From: Methanobacteriota archaeon
Lineage (GTDB): Archaea > Halobacteriota > Methanosarcinia > Methanosarcinales > Methanosarcinaceae
DNA: 64,000 nucleotides
NCBI GenBank assembly: GCA_023399215.1
Contig: JAEWQJ010000036.1
Location: 4,894 to 68,893 of the forward strand
Direction: 5' to 3'
Part shown: piece after piece, positions 44,445 to 55,571 of the stretch
Position numbering within the stretch: position 1 is the first letter of the stretch
Layout: every line of letters begins with the position of its first letter
Program-made: the position numbers and the translations under genes
Notes under the pieces: model-generated
The model's database searches: none
What the model was told of the DNA's origin: nothing
Seen by the model: the letters and a program-made list of their open reading frames with translations, nothing else

Positions 44445-45563
44445 TTAATTCTTCAATATAATACCAACTGCAAGGATACACCCGTTTGCTATAAACAGCT
44501 TTTCAAAACTCACAAAATCTATAAAAATTCCTGCAATAATTGGAGCAAAAGAAAGCCCTGCATATATAGTCGTGTTGAAAAACCCCATTGCAAGACCTCT
44601 GTCAGTATTCATTCTGGCAACAGCGAGGGCAAAACCTACAGTTGCAACTCCTGACCCTCCTCCAAGGCTTGAAAATCCCAGTAAGGGATATTTTATTGCA
44701 GAGAGAGCACCAAAGGCTGAAAAGCCCAGTCCAAGTCGTATTAAGGTTTTTTCCTTTACTTTGAAATACCCTCCAAACAGAGAGGTAATCATTGCACAGA
44801 CATAAAGGCTGGAAATCGAGATCCCAAGTTGAGTTTTTGTTATAGTGCCCAGGCTGTAGTCCGGATAGTAGGCTACAAGCACTCCGATGGCTCCGTTAAG
44901 CAGAAAAGAACTGAGCCAGAGCCCGATATTGCTACGGCTTAGGAGTTTCTTAGTTTCTCTGTAAGGCTTTCTGAAAAGGCCGAAGCTTTTCAATGAACCT
45001 GCTTTCTCTGAGCTTTCAGGGTCAGTCAGTCCTCTGTACTTTGAAAACAGGTACGTGGTCAAAAGGAAAGTAAGGATTGTAAAGACTAGGATCGCTCCTT
45101 TCAGGTAGGTGTCTGCCAGCAACCCCGAGAGAAATGCCCCTGTAGCCAGACCAGCATTGAAAAGAAAAGTCAGCTCTCCTAGATAGCGTCCTGGATTATT
45201 GAGTTTGGATAATATGGCAAAGGAAGCCGGTAAAAAGGCTCCGCAGGCAGAACCTTCTATAAACCTTGCAATCAAAAGAATCCAGAGGTTTTCGGAAAGT
45301 AGAATTGTCAATCCTGAAATTACCGTAAGAACGATACCTAGTGCTATGAACTTAAAATTGCCGAACCTGTCCGCAAGAATTCCAAAAGGTAGCATTGTTC
45401 CCAGGGCTCCGAGAAAGTAGGCGGAAAATAGTAGGCTTAAGGCGAACTCACCAGAGGAATTATTACTCAGGTTCGCAAGCTCCGGAAGGATGGGGATAAC
45501 AGCATTCGAGAGTCCCATTATAGTAAAAGCTGCTCCGTAAATCAAAAGCCTGTGAAGGTTCAT
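44445..45563 (-). CDS. MFS transporter, copy 2
   Basis: A 372-residue paralogue of the neighbouring MFS transporter: 12 membrane segments, motif A GILADRFGNFKFIALG, and RFIEGSACGAFLPASFA. The shared IMGLSNAVIPILPELA N-terminus shows common ancestry with copy 1. The ATG at 45563 is preferred over a longer frame to 45647, whose extra 28 residues are hydrophilic and atypical; AAGGAT lies upstream. The promoter region contains an unusual G-rich hairpin (45896-45970). Substrate unknown. Confidence 0.87.
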   Translation of the reverse strand: MNLHRLLIYGAAFTIMGLSNAVIPILPELANLSNNSSGEFALSLLFSAYFLGALGTMLPFGILADRFGNFKFIALGIVLTVISGLTILLSENLWILLIARFIEGSACGAFLPASFAILSKLNNPGRYLGELTFLFNAGLATGAFLSGLLADTYLKGAILVFTILTFLLTTYLFSKYRGLTDPESSEKAGSLKSFGLFRKPYRETKKLLSRSNIGLWLSSFLLNGAIGVLVAYYPDYSLGTITKTQLGISISSLYVCAMITSLFGGYFKVKEKTLIRLGLGFSAFGALSAIKYPLLGFSSLGGGSGVATVGFALAVARMNTDRGLAMGFFNTTIYAGLSFAPIIAGIFIDFVSFEKLFIANGCILAVGIILKN

Positions 45564-45895
45564 AGCATTAAAAATCCTTAACCAGATATTATAGTTTCTT
45601 GTCTGTAGTTTCTTGCCCGTAGTAGCTTTCGAAAAAGCGTTTCCCAAAGGCTAAAATGCCCATAGTAGCTTTCGAGAAACAGTTTCTCAAAGGTTAAAAT
45701 GTCCGAAGCCAATTTTTAAAGGTTCCTTCAGCTTTTGGAGGAGTTTTTATATCCATTACATAGGTTATATCATAAGAAATATCAAATCTGCTTGTTAATC
45801 CCCAACTTCAACTTTAATATAACATTTTTATTATAATGTATTGAATAGAATGCATAGCTATTTATATAATTAGTTTGAATAGGGGTTATGTGTAA

Positions 45896-45970
45896 TGTGA
45901 GCGGGAAACTTTTTTCACATACCATACCCCCCACTCCCCATATGACCCCCCACTCCCCAACCCGCTCACA
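45896..45970 (-). promoter_or_regulatory. Hairpin enclosing a G-quadruplex motif
   Basis: TGTGAGCGGG (45896-45905) and its complement (45961-45970) are perfect 10-base arms. Between them, on the minus strand, run four G-tracts, GGGG-AGT-GGGGGG then GGGG-AGT-GGGGGG with a 6-base loop (45927-45958), an ideal quadruplex in otherwise AT-rich DNA. It lies just upstream of the TATA box for MFS copy 2. Confidence 0.7.
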
Positions 45971-46329
45971 CTACTTCTATTTATCAATCTGAGATCTATA
46001 AATCGAGCTTTTTTACAGATCTAAATACAATCAAATACAATCAAACTTTTTTATAAACATATATAAAATTTTTTCTTACTTCTTAACTCTTTAATCTATT
46101 ATTTATTTAAAATTACAGTTCTATTTATTTAATCTCTCAGGTTCCACAATTCCTTTTTGCCGCTCCGCAACTTTTTTGCCTTGTCATATAGGAGAAAAAG
46201 GATCAGAGGAACTTTCTAACAGAAATAGTCTTTACAGAAACTACAGAAACTTGGTTTTGCAAAAATCATTTTTCGGAAAAAAAAATTAAAACATGGGCCA
46301 ATGAGATTTCATTTCAATATCAATATAAA

Positions 46330-46440
46330 CACATTTTTAAAATTAGTATAAATATATTTTTTAAAATTAGTATAAATATATTTTTTAAAATTATTATAAA
46401 TATATTTTAAAATTAATGTAAATATATTTTTAAAATTAAC
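46330..46440. repeat. AT-rich tandem repeats of about 23 bp
   Basis: Four to five copies of TTTTTAAAATTAGTATAAATATA with small changes. Each contains TATAAATAT. Probably slippage-derived; could create cryptic TATA boxes. Confidence 0.75.
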
Positions 46441-46553
46441 CAATGGACACCATAGGATTACCAATAAAAATATCCTCTCACAAATGAAACTTCTTCATAC
46501 TTAAAAAAGTTTGAAAATAAAATTTGCTGCTTCGTGAAATTACTATTCAGGAG

Positions 46554-46584
46554 AAGCCTCACAACATCTAATGTTGTAAGGCTT
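46554..46584 (-). terminator. Hairpin after hppA
   Basis: Arms of 14 bases (AAGCCTCACAACAT and ATGTTGTAAGGCTT) pair with one mismatch around a 3-base loop, 38 bases beyond the hppA stop. Strong transcript 3'-end structure. Confidence 0.65.
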
Positions 46585-46621
46585 GATCTCACATTTTGAT
46601 TCGCAGCTAATATCTGCTTTG

Positions 46622-49063
46622 TTACTCTTTTGTCGGGATTCTCATTCCATAAAATGAACGCCAGACAAAGAACAGACCAATCAACAGGAATATGCCACCT
46701 GCATAGGGAGCAATGTTTCGGAAGGACTCCGAAATCGCTATTTCCATGGCCAACAGACCAAACAGCGTGGTGAACTTGATGATTGGATTGAGGGCAACTG
46801 ATGAAGTATCTTTGTAAGGATCGCCTACAGTATCACCTACCACAGTGGCTTCATGTAAATCGGTACCTTTCTCCTGAAGGTCTACTTCCACTACTTTTTT
46901 TGCATTATCCCAGCATCCTCCGGCATTTGCCATAAATACGGCCTGGAACAGTCCGAATACCGCAATGGAAATCAGATAAGAGATAAAAAGCGCCACCGAA
47001 TCATTTCTGGATATTGGAGCAGAAAGACAGGAAAATGCCAGAGTAAAGGAGAATATGGCAATAAAAATATTGAACATACCCTGCTGTGCATACTGGGTAC
47101 AGATCTTTACCACTTCTTTTGACTTTTCCGTGGATGCCTTCTGGCTGGCGTTTTCATCCAGCTGGATGTTTTCCTTGATGTATTCAACCGCCCTGTAGGC
47201 TCCGGTAGTTACGGCCTGGATTGATGCTCCGGTAAACCAGTAAATTACACAGCCGCCTGCTAAGAATCCGAGGATGGTATAGGGATTAAGCAGGGTCAGG
47301 ATTTCTTCAGGTTGTACTCCAAGCACATTTTTAATAACAAGAATCAAGGAGAAGATCATCGTTGTAGCACCAACCACAGCTGTACCTATTAAAACCGGTT
47401 TGGCTGTGGCTTTAAAAGTATTTCCTGCTCCGTCATTTGCTTCAAGATAATGTTTGGCTGTATCAAAATCCGCTTTGAAGTTGAATTCTTTCTGGATCTG
47501 TTCCTTTACTTTAGGAATGGTTTCTATAAGCGACAGCTCGTAAATGGATTGAGCGTTATCAGTCACAGGTCCGTAACTGTCAACTGCTATGGTAACAGGG
47601 CCCATGCCCAGCATCCCGAAAGCCACCAGTCCGAATGCGAATATGGACGGATAAATCATTATCTCGCTCAAGCCGTATCCGCTGACATAATAGGCAACGA
47701 ACATTAGCAAGGAGAAGACCATACCGATCCAGAATGAACTGAAGTTACCTGCAACCAGTCCGGAAAGAATGTTAAGAGACGGGCCACCTTCTCGGGAAGC
47801 TTTGACAACTTCAGCTACGTGCTTGGAATTTGGACTGGTAAAGACTTTTGTAAATTCGGGAATTAAAGCCGCTCCCAGGGTACCGCAGCTTATTATTATT
47901 GAGAGTACAAGCCAGAGCTTCTCTAACTCGGCAGGCACTCCGGATTTAGGTCCCAGGATGTAATAGCTTACAGCGAAGGTTCCAATTATGGAAAAAATAG
48001 AGGTAATCCATATTAGACTGGTCAGAGGTTGTTCAAAATCAAAATCATCTTTGCTACTGAATCTTGCCTGGCTAAGTGCTTTATTGATGTAAAAAGAGGC
48101 TACAGAAGTAATAATCATGAGTATACGCATGACAAAGATCCAGGTAAGCAGGATGCCAGTCAGGTCAGGCTGTACAGCCAGAACTATGAAGGAAACAAGG
48201 GCAACTCCGGTTACACCATAAGTTTCGAATCCATCTGCGGTTGGCCCTACGCTATCACCTGCATTATCTCCAGTACAGTCGGCAATAACACCGGGATTAC
48301 GCGGATCATCTTCCTTTATCCCAAAAACTATTTTCATCAGGTCGGAGCCTATATCGGCGATCTTGGTAAATATCCCACCTGCAATACGTAAGGCGCTGGC
48401 CCCCAGAGACTCTCCTATTGCAAAGCCTATAAAGCTTGCTCCAGCAAGGTTTCTTGGAACAAACAGCAGTATAATTAACATCATTATTAGCTCAACGCAG
48501 ACCAGAAGCACGCCTATGCTCATTCCAGCATCGAGAGCGATGTTTAATAGTTTCAGGGGTTTTTTCTCCAGGGAAACGAATGCGGTTCTGCTGTTAGCCA
48601 GGGTATTCATACGAATTCCGTACCAGGCAACTGTGTAAGAACCCAGTATCCCTAGAATGGTCCAGGCCATGATAAGCAGTACTCCGCTCAGAGGCATTTT
48701 CTGAAGGAAGCCAAAGTAAAAGGCTATACATAAGCCGATGAAAACAAATAATATGCACAGCAGTTTGCCCTGCTGAATAAGATAAGTTTTACAGGTCTCG
48801 TAGATTGTGTCGGCCACATCCAGCATGGACTGATGAGCCCTGATTTTTTTCACCTTCATAAACTGGTAAAGGCCAAACAGCATACCTAAGATACAGACTA
48901 CGATACCCAAGAGCAGCAAATTGTTTTGCTCTTGGCTTAAATTCGGAATTTTAAGATTCGCCTCACTGGCAGCCGCTATTGCCGGTGTTAGCGACATTAT
49001 GGCCAAGCTAAAAAGGCTTTCTAGTGTTGCCTTGGCCACCTTATTTTTGGTTATAATCTCCAT
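46622..49063 (-). CDS. hppA: Membrane-bound ion-pumping pyrophosphatase
   Basis: An 813-residue integral membrane pyrophosphatase with about 16 helices. The substrate and metal motifs are present: EDDPRNPGVIADCTGDNAGD, GPVTDNAQSIYE and GDTVGDPYKDTSS. It couples PPi hydrolysis to H+ or Na+ pumping. In the potassium-determining segment, GNTFKATAK has Lys where K+-dependent enzymes have Ala, so K+-independence is expected. The usual ADVGADLVGKVE is replaced by ADIGSDLMKIVFG, and GPTADGFETYG replaces GADLFESY, marking a divergent subgroup. The first 40 residues look like a cleavable signal peptide (SLTPAIAAASEA). Longer than most family members. Confidence 0.93.
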   Translation of the reverse strand: MEIITKNKVAKATLESLFSLAIMSLTPAIAAASEANLKIPNLSQEQNNLLLLGIVVCILGMLFGLYQFMKVKKIRAHQSMLDVADTIYETCKTYLIQQGKLLCILFVFIGLCIAFYFGFLQKMPLSGVLLIMAWTILGILGSYTVAWYGIRMNTLANSRTAFVSLEKKPLKLLNIALDAGMSIGVLLVCVELIMMLIILLFVPRNLAGASFIGFAIGESLGASALRIAGGIFTKIADIGSDLMKIVFGIKEDDPRNPGVIADCTGDNAGDSVGPTADGFETYGVTGVALVSFIVLAVQPDLTGILLTWIFVMRILMIITSVASFYINKALSQARFSSKDDFDFEQPLTSLIWITSIFSIIGTFAVSYYILGPKSGVPAELEKLWLVLSIIISCGTLGAALIPEFTKVFTSPNSKHVAEVVKASREGGPSLNILSGLVAGNFSSFWIGMVFSLLMFVAYYVSGYGLSEIMIYPSIFAFGLVAFGMLGMGPVTIAVDSYGPVTDNAQSIYELSLIETIPKVKEQIQKEFNFKADFDTAKHYLEANDGAGNTFKATAKPVLIGTAVVGATTMIFSLILVIKNVLGVQPEEILTLLNPYTILGFLAGGCVIYWFTGASIQAVTTGAYRAVEYIKENIQLDENASQKASTEKSKEVVKICTQYAQQGMFNIFIAIFSFTLAFSCLSAPISRNDSVALFISYLISIAVFGLFQAVFMANAGGCWDNAKKVVEVDLQEKGTDLHEATVVGDTVGDPYKDTSSVALNPIIKFTTLFGLLAMEIAISESFRNIAPYAGGIFLLIGLFFVWRSFYGMRIPTKE

Positions 49064-49177
49064 TTAGCCGATCACTTCTCTCATCACATTTTTGACAGAT
49101 AAATTGGTTAAAGATTAATTTCAATGAAAGTGTAAGCAATTATCTTTATGGTTTTGTGCAGTTTGTGGGGAGTTAAG

Positions 49178-49207
49178 ACCTTTTAAAGGTGTCGAACCTA
49201 TATAATT
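49178..49207 (-). promoter_or_regulatory. hppA promoter with palindrome
   Basis: On the minus strand, TATA-like ATTATATAGG (49198-49207) is followed by the perfect 13-base palindrome ACCTTTTAAAGGT (49178-49190), which would cover the start site. A leader of about 110 bases is implied. Confidence 0.5.
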
Positions 49208-49634
49208 GTCCTTCCCCGGCAAGCCTAAAATCCAAAGTATTATTTCTATCCTGGCAGATGACTTAAACTAGACTTTCAGGCTTTTTTGGTTCGTATTATG
49301 AGTCAGTGTGTATGTCTACACTACTACGATTTACCTCATAACAAGGACTTCAAAAATAAGTCTTAAGTCTATTATTTAATCTGCATTACTACTGATGCGC
49401 TTCATAACGGAATTACCTCAAATGGAAAGGGCAGTACAAGGAAATTCGTGACGTACTCCTCGTCGCAAAGAGTATGCTTATGCACATCATAGGAATTATA
49501 GTAGTGATAGGTTGTCATGATCAGCAAAGTCAGCTCTAATACTAACTTATAAATGTTCATGAGTCCTGAATCTATCATTTAATCCGGCTCGCAATTTTCT
49601 GATAATAAATTAACGTAAATTGAATTTTGAATTG

Positions 49635-49835
49635 TTAAAGCCTGATTTTGACAAAAGCGTAATCAGTTGCTTTTATATAAGTCTTTTTACCCTTTGTCTG
49701 AACGATAATTTCTAAATTATTTTTATAATAATTTTCTCTTTTTCCTGATGGTGTATATTTCCAATCTGAAATCCAAACAAGATACAAATATATAACATGT
49801 TGTTTGGACACTCTAAAGAAATGGAACTGCGACAA
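49635..49835 (-). CDS. Doubtful small ORF or gene remnant, 66 aa
   Basis: A TTG-started 66-codon frame with aromatic- and Lys-rich composition (YLVWISDWKYTPSGKREN, KKTYIKATDYAFVKIRL) that looks more protein-like than most chance frames here. The frame stays open a little upstream. Not recognised; it could be the end of a decayed gene. Confidence 0.3.
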   Translation of the reverse strand: MSQFHFFRVSKQHVIYLYLVWISDWKYTPSGKRENYYKNNLEIIVQTKGKKTYIKATDYAFVKIRL

Positions 49836-50052
49836 TAAGAGTTTGCTGGGAGATAAGCCCTGTGAATTCTACAGTTTAACAGGTTCTTCATACGTTTTTT
49901 TCAGTTAAGTTCCGATCTATGTTTTTTCAGTTAAGTTCCTATATATATAAAGATATCGACAAATTTCTGACAAAAAAAAGCAGTTCTATTTGTAAATTGT
50001 ATTTCTTAAATATTTATATACCACACAAATAAGGTAATAAGTTTCCGGGTTC

Positions 50053-51155
<1,103 letters not shown>

Positions 51156-51614
51156 TCAGTTAACTCCCTTTACCTGCAGTAGCTGGAACTCGATCTCATC
51201 CGGGACTGTGGCCAGGAATATAAACGTATTGTACCCGAGTTTTTGAACTTCTTTAATTGCATTTGCCTGAGCTTCACTTATATCCCTTGTGTCGCTTACA
51301 ATACAGAAAGATTTCCGATTTCCTGTGTTTACAAGGAAATTAAAAGCACTTCCGTGGTTGTTCAGAAACGCAACAAGATTTTTAAGTTCTTCCCAGGTGC
51401 TGCACATGTGAATATACTTGGATCCCATATTTTCCACATACCAGTCCCTGCTTACGTAAGAGTAGGAAGCATACTGTTCATTCAGCTCATCAAATGCTTT
51501 GAAAATTTTGTTAATATCCGTCCTCAGGTTTACCCATTTCCAGCTCTGTGTTGTAAAATAGCGGGCTGCCACTATTTCAAAAATTACCTGTTTATCTTCA
51601 TCTTCGAGTCTCAT
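51156..51614 (-). CDS. Hypothetical protein, 152 aa
   Basis: Not recognised. A soluble 152-residue protein with aromatic-rich N-terminal half (FTTQSWKWVNLR, YSYVSRDWYVENMG) and a second half patterned beta-alpha-beta (KSFCIVSDTRDISEAQANAIKEVQKLGYNTFIFLATV). The second half resembles a small nucleotide- or protein-binding alpha/beta module. AAGTGA lies before the ATG at 51614. It starts 35 bases after the dihydropteroate-synthase-like gene on the same strand and may be co-transcribed. Confidence 0.65.
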   Translation of the reverse strand: MRLEDEDKQVIFEIVAARYFTTQSWKWVNLRTDINKIFKAFDELNEQYASYSYVSRDWYVENMGSKYIHMCSTWEELKNLVAFLNNHGSAFNFLVNTGNRKSFCIVSDTRDISEAQANAIKEVQKLGYNTFIFLATVPDEIEFQLLQVKGVN

Positions 51615-51649
51615 TCTTTCACTTCTTTGTTTTGTCTGTGTTTTTGCAC

Positions 51650-53131
51650 TCAGAACGCATCGTCCTGGGCATAACTTCTGTTAAACTGCAGAGAAAGTTC
51701 GGCTTTCTCCAGTTCCCTTCCCAAATATGCGGCATGGTCCAGGCGGGAGACAAGTTCCAGTTCAAGCAGAGTATTCATAACTTCTCTGGCATTTTTTCCC
51801 ACGACTGAAGCTTTTTCGTGTTCAGCTACAATCAATCCTCCATTTCCACTTATTCTGTCCGGTACTGTACGAATACGGATAGGGCCTGCAGGATCTACAC
51901 GCCAGCCTTTCGAAAGCCTGGCTTGAATCGCATTTTCAGGGAGAGGAAACTCCGGACGCCTGCGTTTTTCTTTAATGCAGAGGAGATCAAGCCCGAGGTC
52001 TTTTGGTGAGCTTTCCCTTATACCGGAAAGCAACATCATCTCGGAAGCCCTTTTTAATTCCATAATTGAACCCTGCGCCTTGTCACTGAACTCGGGGGTG
52101 AAAAGGACGCTGGCTCCGACATCTAATCCTATTCCGCAGAGTGTGGCATTGACTCCTATGGTATCCACATCCATAAGCTCGGTGACATTGCCAACTCCGA
52201 AGAACACGGGAACCTCAGGGTATATCCTGTGAAATTCATGAAAGCGTACAATGGATTCAGTTATATTGTGACCCACCGGATCAAGCACAGGATCGGCTAT
52301 AATTTTCTCAATTCCAAGCCTGCGGGCAGCTTCAACGTTCCTGATGAGGCTTTCCAGACTTCTTTCCTCATCCGGAATTATAACAGCTGCAATTCCTGTC
52401 CTGGCAACGATCGGACCCACAGTCTCAAGATTCGTGCTGTTGAGACTCAGGACAAGGTCTACTCCTGCTTCTACTCCTTCTCTTATCAGTTCAGGGTCAA
52501 GGGTATCTATGCTTACTGGAGTCTCTGTAATGGTTTTTGCAAGGGATACGGCTCTTTTAGCCTGCTCCGGCAGGGTATTAAGGGTAGCCCCAAGATCGAT
52601 TATATCTGCTCCCCGGGCGATAAAAGCTTCGATTTTTGTCTGGAGTGTAGGAGCATCCATCTCCAGGGCCCCTACAATTTCTCCCATAACCTTCATGCGA
52701 GCTTTTCCTCCGAGTTTTACACCTCTGAGTGTAAAAGGGGAGGAGGCTTCGTCTTCGTTTTTCTTTATTAACTCGAGAGCCATCTCTTTTCGAACATCAG
52801 CAAGGAGTTCGCAGGCCGGAACTTTTTCGGAAAACTCGATTTTTCCGGCAAAGGAAAGCACAAAACCAAGATCATAGGCGTGCTTTGGTCCAAGCCGGAT
52901 TTTACACCCCAGTTTTTCAGAAGCTTTTGAAAAATCTCCTGCTACAAGCCCTGGAAGTAGAATAAGGTCATAAACTTTCGGAAGTCCAGCTTCCTGAAAC
53001 GTTTTAATCAGTTTTCGAGGGGTGATGAAGGCAGCAATATCAATATCAGCTACGAGGATATCTGCTTTTTCCCCGATTGCTTTCCTGACGGTATTTTCCG
53101 CAAGCCGCCCTGTTGCAATCAAAATTTTCAT
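51650..53131 (-). CDS. Dihydropteroate synthase-like protein
   Basis: A 493-residue archaeal protein of the dihydropteroate-synthase-related family (TIGR00284). Residues about 1-130 are a methanogen-specific N-terminal domain (LILLPGLVAGDFSKASEKLG); about 150-400 form the pterin-binding TIM barrel (FIARGADIIDLGATLNT, PVSIDTLDPELIREGVEAGVDLVLSLN, DPVLDPVGHNI). Methanogens make tetrahydromethanopterin rather than folate, so a role in pterin cofactor synthesis is inferred, but the reaction is not proven. ATG at 53131. It lies 125 bases downstream of ftsZ on the same strand. Confidence 0.85.
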   Translation of the reverse strand: MKILIATGRLAENTVRKAIGEKADILVADIDIAAFITPRKLIKTFQEAGLPKVYDLILLPGLVAGDFSKASEKLGCKIRLGPKHAYDLGFVLSFAGKIEFSEKVPACELLADVRKEMALELIKKNEDEASSPFTLRGVKLGGKARMKVMGEIVGALEMDAPTLQTKIEAFIARGADIIDLGATLNTLPEQAKRAVSLAKTITETPVSIDTLDPELIREGVEAGVDLVLSLNSTNLETVGPIVARTGIAAVIIPDEERSLESLIRNVEAARRLGIEKIIADPVLDPVGHNITESIVRFHEFHRIYPEVPVFFGVGNVTELMDVDTIGVNATLCGIGLDVGASVLFTPEFSDKAQGSIMELKRASEMMLLSGIRESSPKDLGLDLLCIKEKRRRPEFPLPENAIQARLSKGWRVDPAGPIRIRTVPDRISGNGGLIVAEHEKASVVGKNAREVMNTLLELELVSRLDHAAYLGRELEKAELSLQFNRSYAQDDAF

Positions 53132-53256
53132 GTTTTTTAGATAGAAGCGCTAATAAAAAAGAGTATCTGTTTGAAACGCATCGGTAAAAAAGTATAAGAA
53201 AATGAAAAGCCTGGAGGTTTCAGCTTTGATAATCCGGGCTTTTACCTGAACTGGAT

Positions 53257-54435
53257 TTAATTTATAAAATCAATGATTGACTCGTCATGCTTCTTTCTAA
53301 AAGACCCTGTAGAATTTCTTAATCGGTCTGCCGTCATTCTTCCGAATCTTTTTTCCTTCATAGAGTCAGCTTCAGCTCTGGTCTCCAGAATTCCTGATTC
53401 TGCCTGAGGACCCAGGATCTGGGCAGACTGTACACCTGTCATGATGGCCATTACCCTAACCTTACCTTCATAGTCTTCCCTGATCCTTGCACCCCATATG
53501 ACATTTGCACTTGGAGATAGTTCATAAGTAAGCATGGATGCGACCTCCTCAGCTTCCTTAAGACTCAGGTCAGGCCCACCAGTTACATGGACAAGGCTTC
53601 CGGTTGCGCCCTTGTAGTCAACATCAAGCAGGGGGTGATTTAGGGCAGCCCGCACCACTTCAGTGCTCTTGTCCTGGCTTTTAGACTCACCGACAAGCAT
53701 AACTGCAACCCCGCCACAGCTCATGATAGTTCTTATATCGGCATAGTCAAGGTTTATCAGGGATGGCACCGTGATAGTTTCTGTAATTCCCTTTACGGTC
53801 TCGGCAATTAGCTGATCCATTACGGAAAAAGCCTGATCTATAGGGAGGTTTGGCACGTAATTAAGCAGCCTGTTATTATCAAGGACAATTACGGTATCAG
53901 CTGCCCTGCGCAGATCTTCAAGGCCTTCTTCCGCTTTGTAAATCCGAGCTCTTTCAACTCTGAAGGGACTGGAGACCATTCCTACAACAATTGCTCCTTG
54001 CTCTTTTGCTACTTCGGCAACTACAGGAGCAACTCCTGTTCCGGTACCTCCACCTAAACCTGCAGTGATGAAAACCAGATCAACATCCTTTAACACTTCT
54101 TCAAGTGTGCCCCTTGCAAGTTCTGCAGCTTTCTTTCCTGTCTCGGGGTAACCGCCTGCTCCCAGTCCCCGCGTGAGAGTTTTTCCCACCAGGATCTTCT
54201 TGTCAGCTCTTACATTGTCAAGGTGCTGTTTATCGGTATTAATACAGACCGTTTCCGCACCTTCTATTCCCATGTTATATAGACGGTTTACAGTGTTGTT
54301 TCCGGCGCCCCCGCATCCAACAATCATGATTCGCGGTTGCCCGAAATCTTCAAAGTCTTCATTAGAGGAAGAATTCTTCCGATATTCTTTCTCTTTTTCA
54401 CTGAATTTCATTGCTTCCTGTACTATTGACTGCAA
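53257..54435 (-). CDS. ftsZ: Cell division GTPase FtsZ
   Basis: A 392-residue FtsZ. GTP-binding motifs [13 protein letters not shown] and the tubulin signature [12 protein letters not shown] are intact; [13 protein letters not shown] [11 protein letters not shown] and synergy-loop [11 protein letters not shown] follow. A short N-terminal extension is charged, and the C-terminal tail ends DESIIDFIN, a conserved peptide of the kind that contacts SepF. The TTG start at 54435 is backed by GAGGGGA; an ATG at 54411 is possible. It polymerises into the division ring; its anchor SepF is encoded at 41.8-42.2 kb. Confidence 0.96.
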   Translation of the reverse strand: MQSIVQEAMKFSEKEKEYRKNSSSNEDFEDFGQPRIMIVGCGGAGNNTVNRLYNMGIEGAETVCINTDKQHLDNVRADKKILVGKTLTRGLGAGGYPETGKKAAELARGTLEEVLKDVDLVFITAGLGGGTGTGVAPVVAEVAKEQGAIVVGMVSSPFRVERARIYKAEEGLEDLRRAADTVIVLDNNRLLNYVPNLPIDQAFSVMDQLIAETVKGITETITVPSLINLDYADIRTIMSCGGVAVMLVGESKSQDKSTEVVRAALNHPLLDVDYKGATGSLVHVTGGPDLSLKEAEEVASMLTYELSPSANVIWGARIREDYEGKVRVMAIMTGVQSAQILGPQAESGILETRAEADSMKEKRFGRMTADRLRNSTGSFRKKHDESIIDFIN

Positions 54436-55571
54436 TTCTATCCCCTCGACTGGATTTGTGTTTGATTGTTACATTTGACTCCCCACCCTTTACATCGGGG
54501 GTCACATATCTTTCAATACTCTGAGTGGAGTTATGCAATAACCTTCAGAATCTATCAAAGATTTTCATCCGTTATCTTTAATAGGTTGGCACTCTGCCGA
54601 ACTTAAATTTTTCGGACTTTTTAAATAATGTTCTTAAATTGTTTATCAAGTTTAAATATGTCACCCATAACTCTAATATCCACTCTTTTACTTTCCTTTC
54701 GCATTTAATTCTCAAAGATGAAGGGTGAGGAACTGCCAAAATGTTTATATACACAAACAAAATTTTTTAATCGAAAGTTCCATTTTCCTCAGCAAAGCTT
54801 TCCTGATTATCCAAGTCAGGGCAATTTTCATATTTTCTTTTCTTTATTATTTTGATGCCATGCTTGACTTCAGGGGCTGACACTATAGTCATGATATTCG
54901 TTTTTGATAAAACTTTCTTGATAAAACTTTCTACTATAACATTGAAATTAAATCAGACTGTTTATATTATTACTTTTAACTAGAATTCCCCTCTTAAAAA
55001 CTGTTTCGGTATCGTCCTGGAATTTAGAGGCTCTTACTTAATTTTTTGAAATAATGTTTTCTAAATAAATATAAATGTTTCTATATTTATATTCTTCATA
55101 TTTTCCCTAAATTTTGTTTGCTTAAAAAGCTTCAAATTAATTTCTTCAGTGTGCGTGTTTTGAAAAGTACAGATAAGAATGCAAATTAAAATTTAATAGC
55201 GTGGCAAAATCCGAAAAAATACCAAATCAATAAGAAAAATCAATATAACATATTACATTCATAGAACATGTTAATACACGAGAAACTTGTAAATTCCTGG
55301 AAAATGTGTTATAAGCCATAAGAAATGCTTTAAAACTTTAATAGGCTGTTTGAAATCATGGTAAACCTGATAAGGTTATAAAAAGTCATTTAACTCCTAA
55401 CATGAGTTTAAAAATATAAAAAGCAATTTAAAACTACGGTTCTGTCAGAGATTTTCCGGGAAAACTTTAAGACTTCAAAGCCGTTTTTACCTTAATTTCT
55501 AGGAATCTTAGTTACCTTATTTCCTAGTACCTTAATTCCAATCACTAAGCTTTAATTCTGGAGTCATAACT
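54436..55571. other. AT-rich intergenic region between ftsZ and HAD gene
   Basis: 1.1 kb between divergent genes, no convincing gene (a 60-codon frame at 54578-54760 is probably chance). Near the ftsZ side, TGACTCCCC and GGGGGTCA around 54475-54503 can pair and may be a leader hairpin. Repeated phrases such as TAATTTCTAGGAA / TTATTTCCTAG near 55495-55525 occur before the HAD gene. Confidence 0.5.

Larger units (their letters stand above)
45564..46621. other. Gene-poor region upstream of MFS copy 2
   Basis: About 1 kb without a gene, holding the G-quadruplex-prone hairpin (45896-45970), a run of TATAAATATATTTT repeats (46330-46440) and the hppA terminator hairpin (46554-46584). A TATA box for the MFS gene lies near 45855-45866 (minus strand ATTATATAAATAG). 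Confidence 0.6.
49064..50052. other. Gene-poor region between hppA and the nifH fragment
   Basis: Nearly 1 kb. It contains the hppA promoter, a doubtful 66-codon frame (49635-49835) and a direct repeat TTTTTTCAGTTAAGTTCC at about 49898-49941 (two copies). Confidence 0.5.

Noticed and set aside
54578..54760. 60-codon frame upstream of ftsZ
   Set aside because: No ribosome binding site or recognisable pattern; AT-rich leader region makes chance frames likely.
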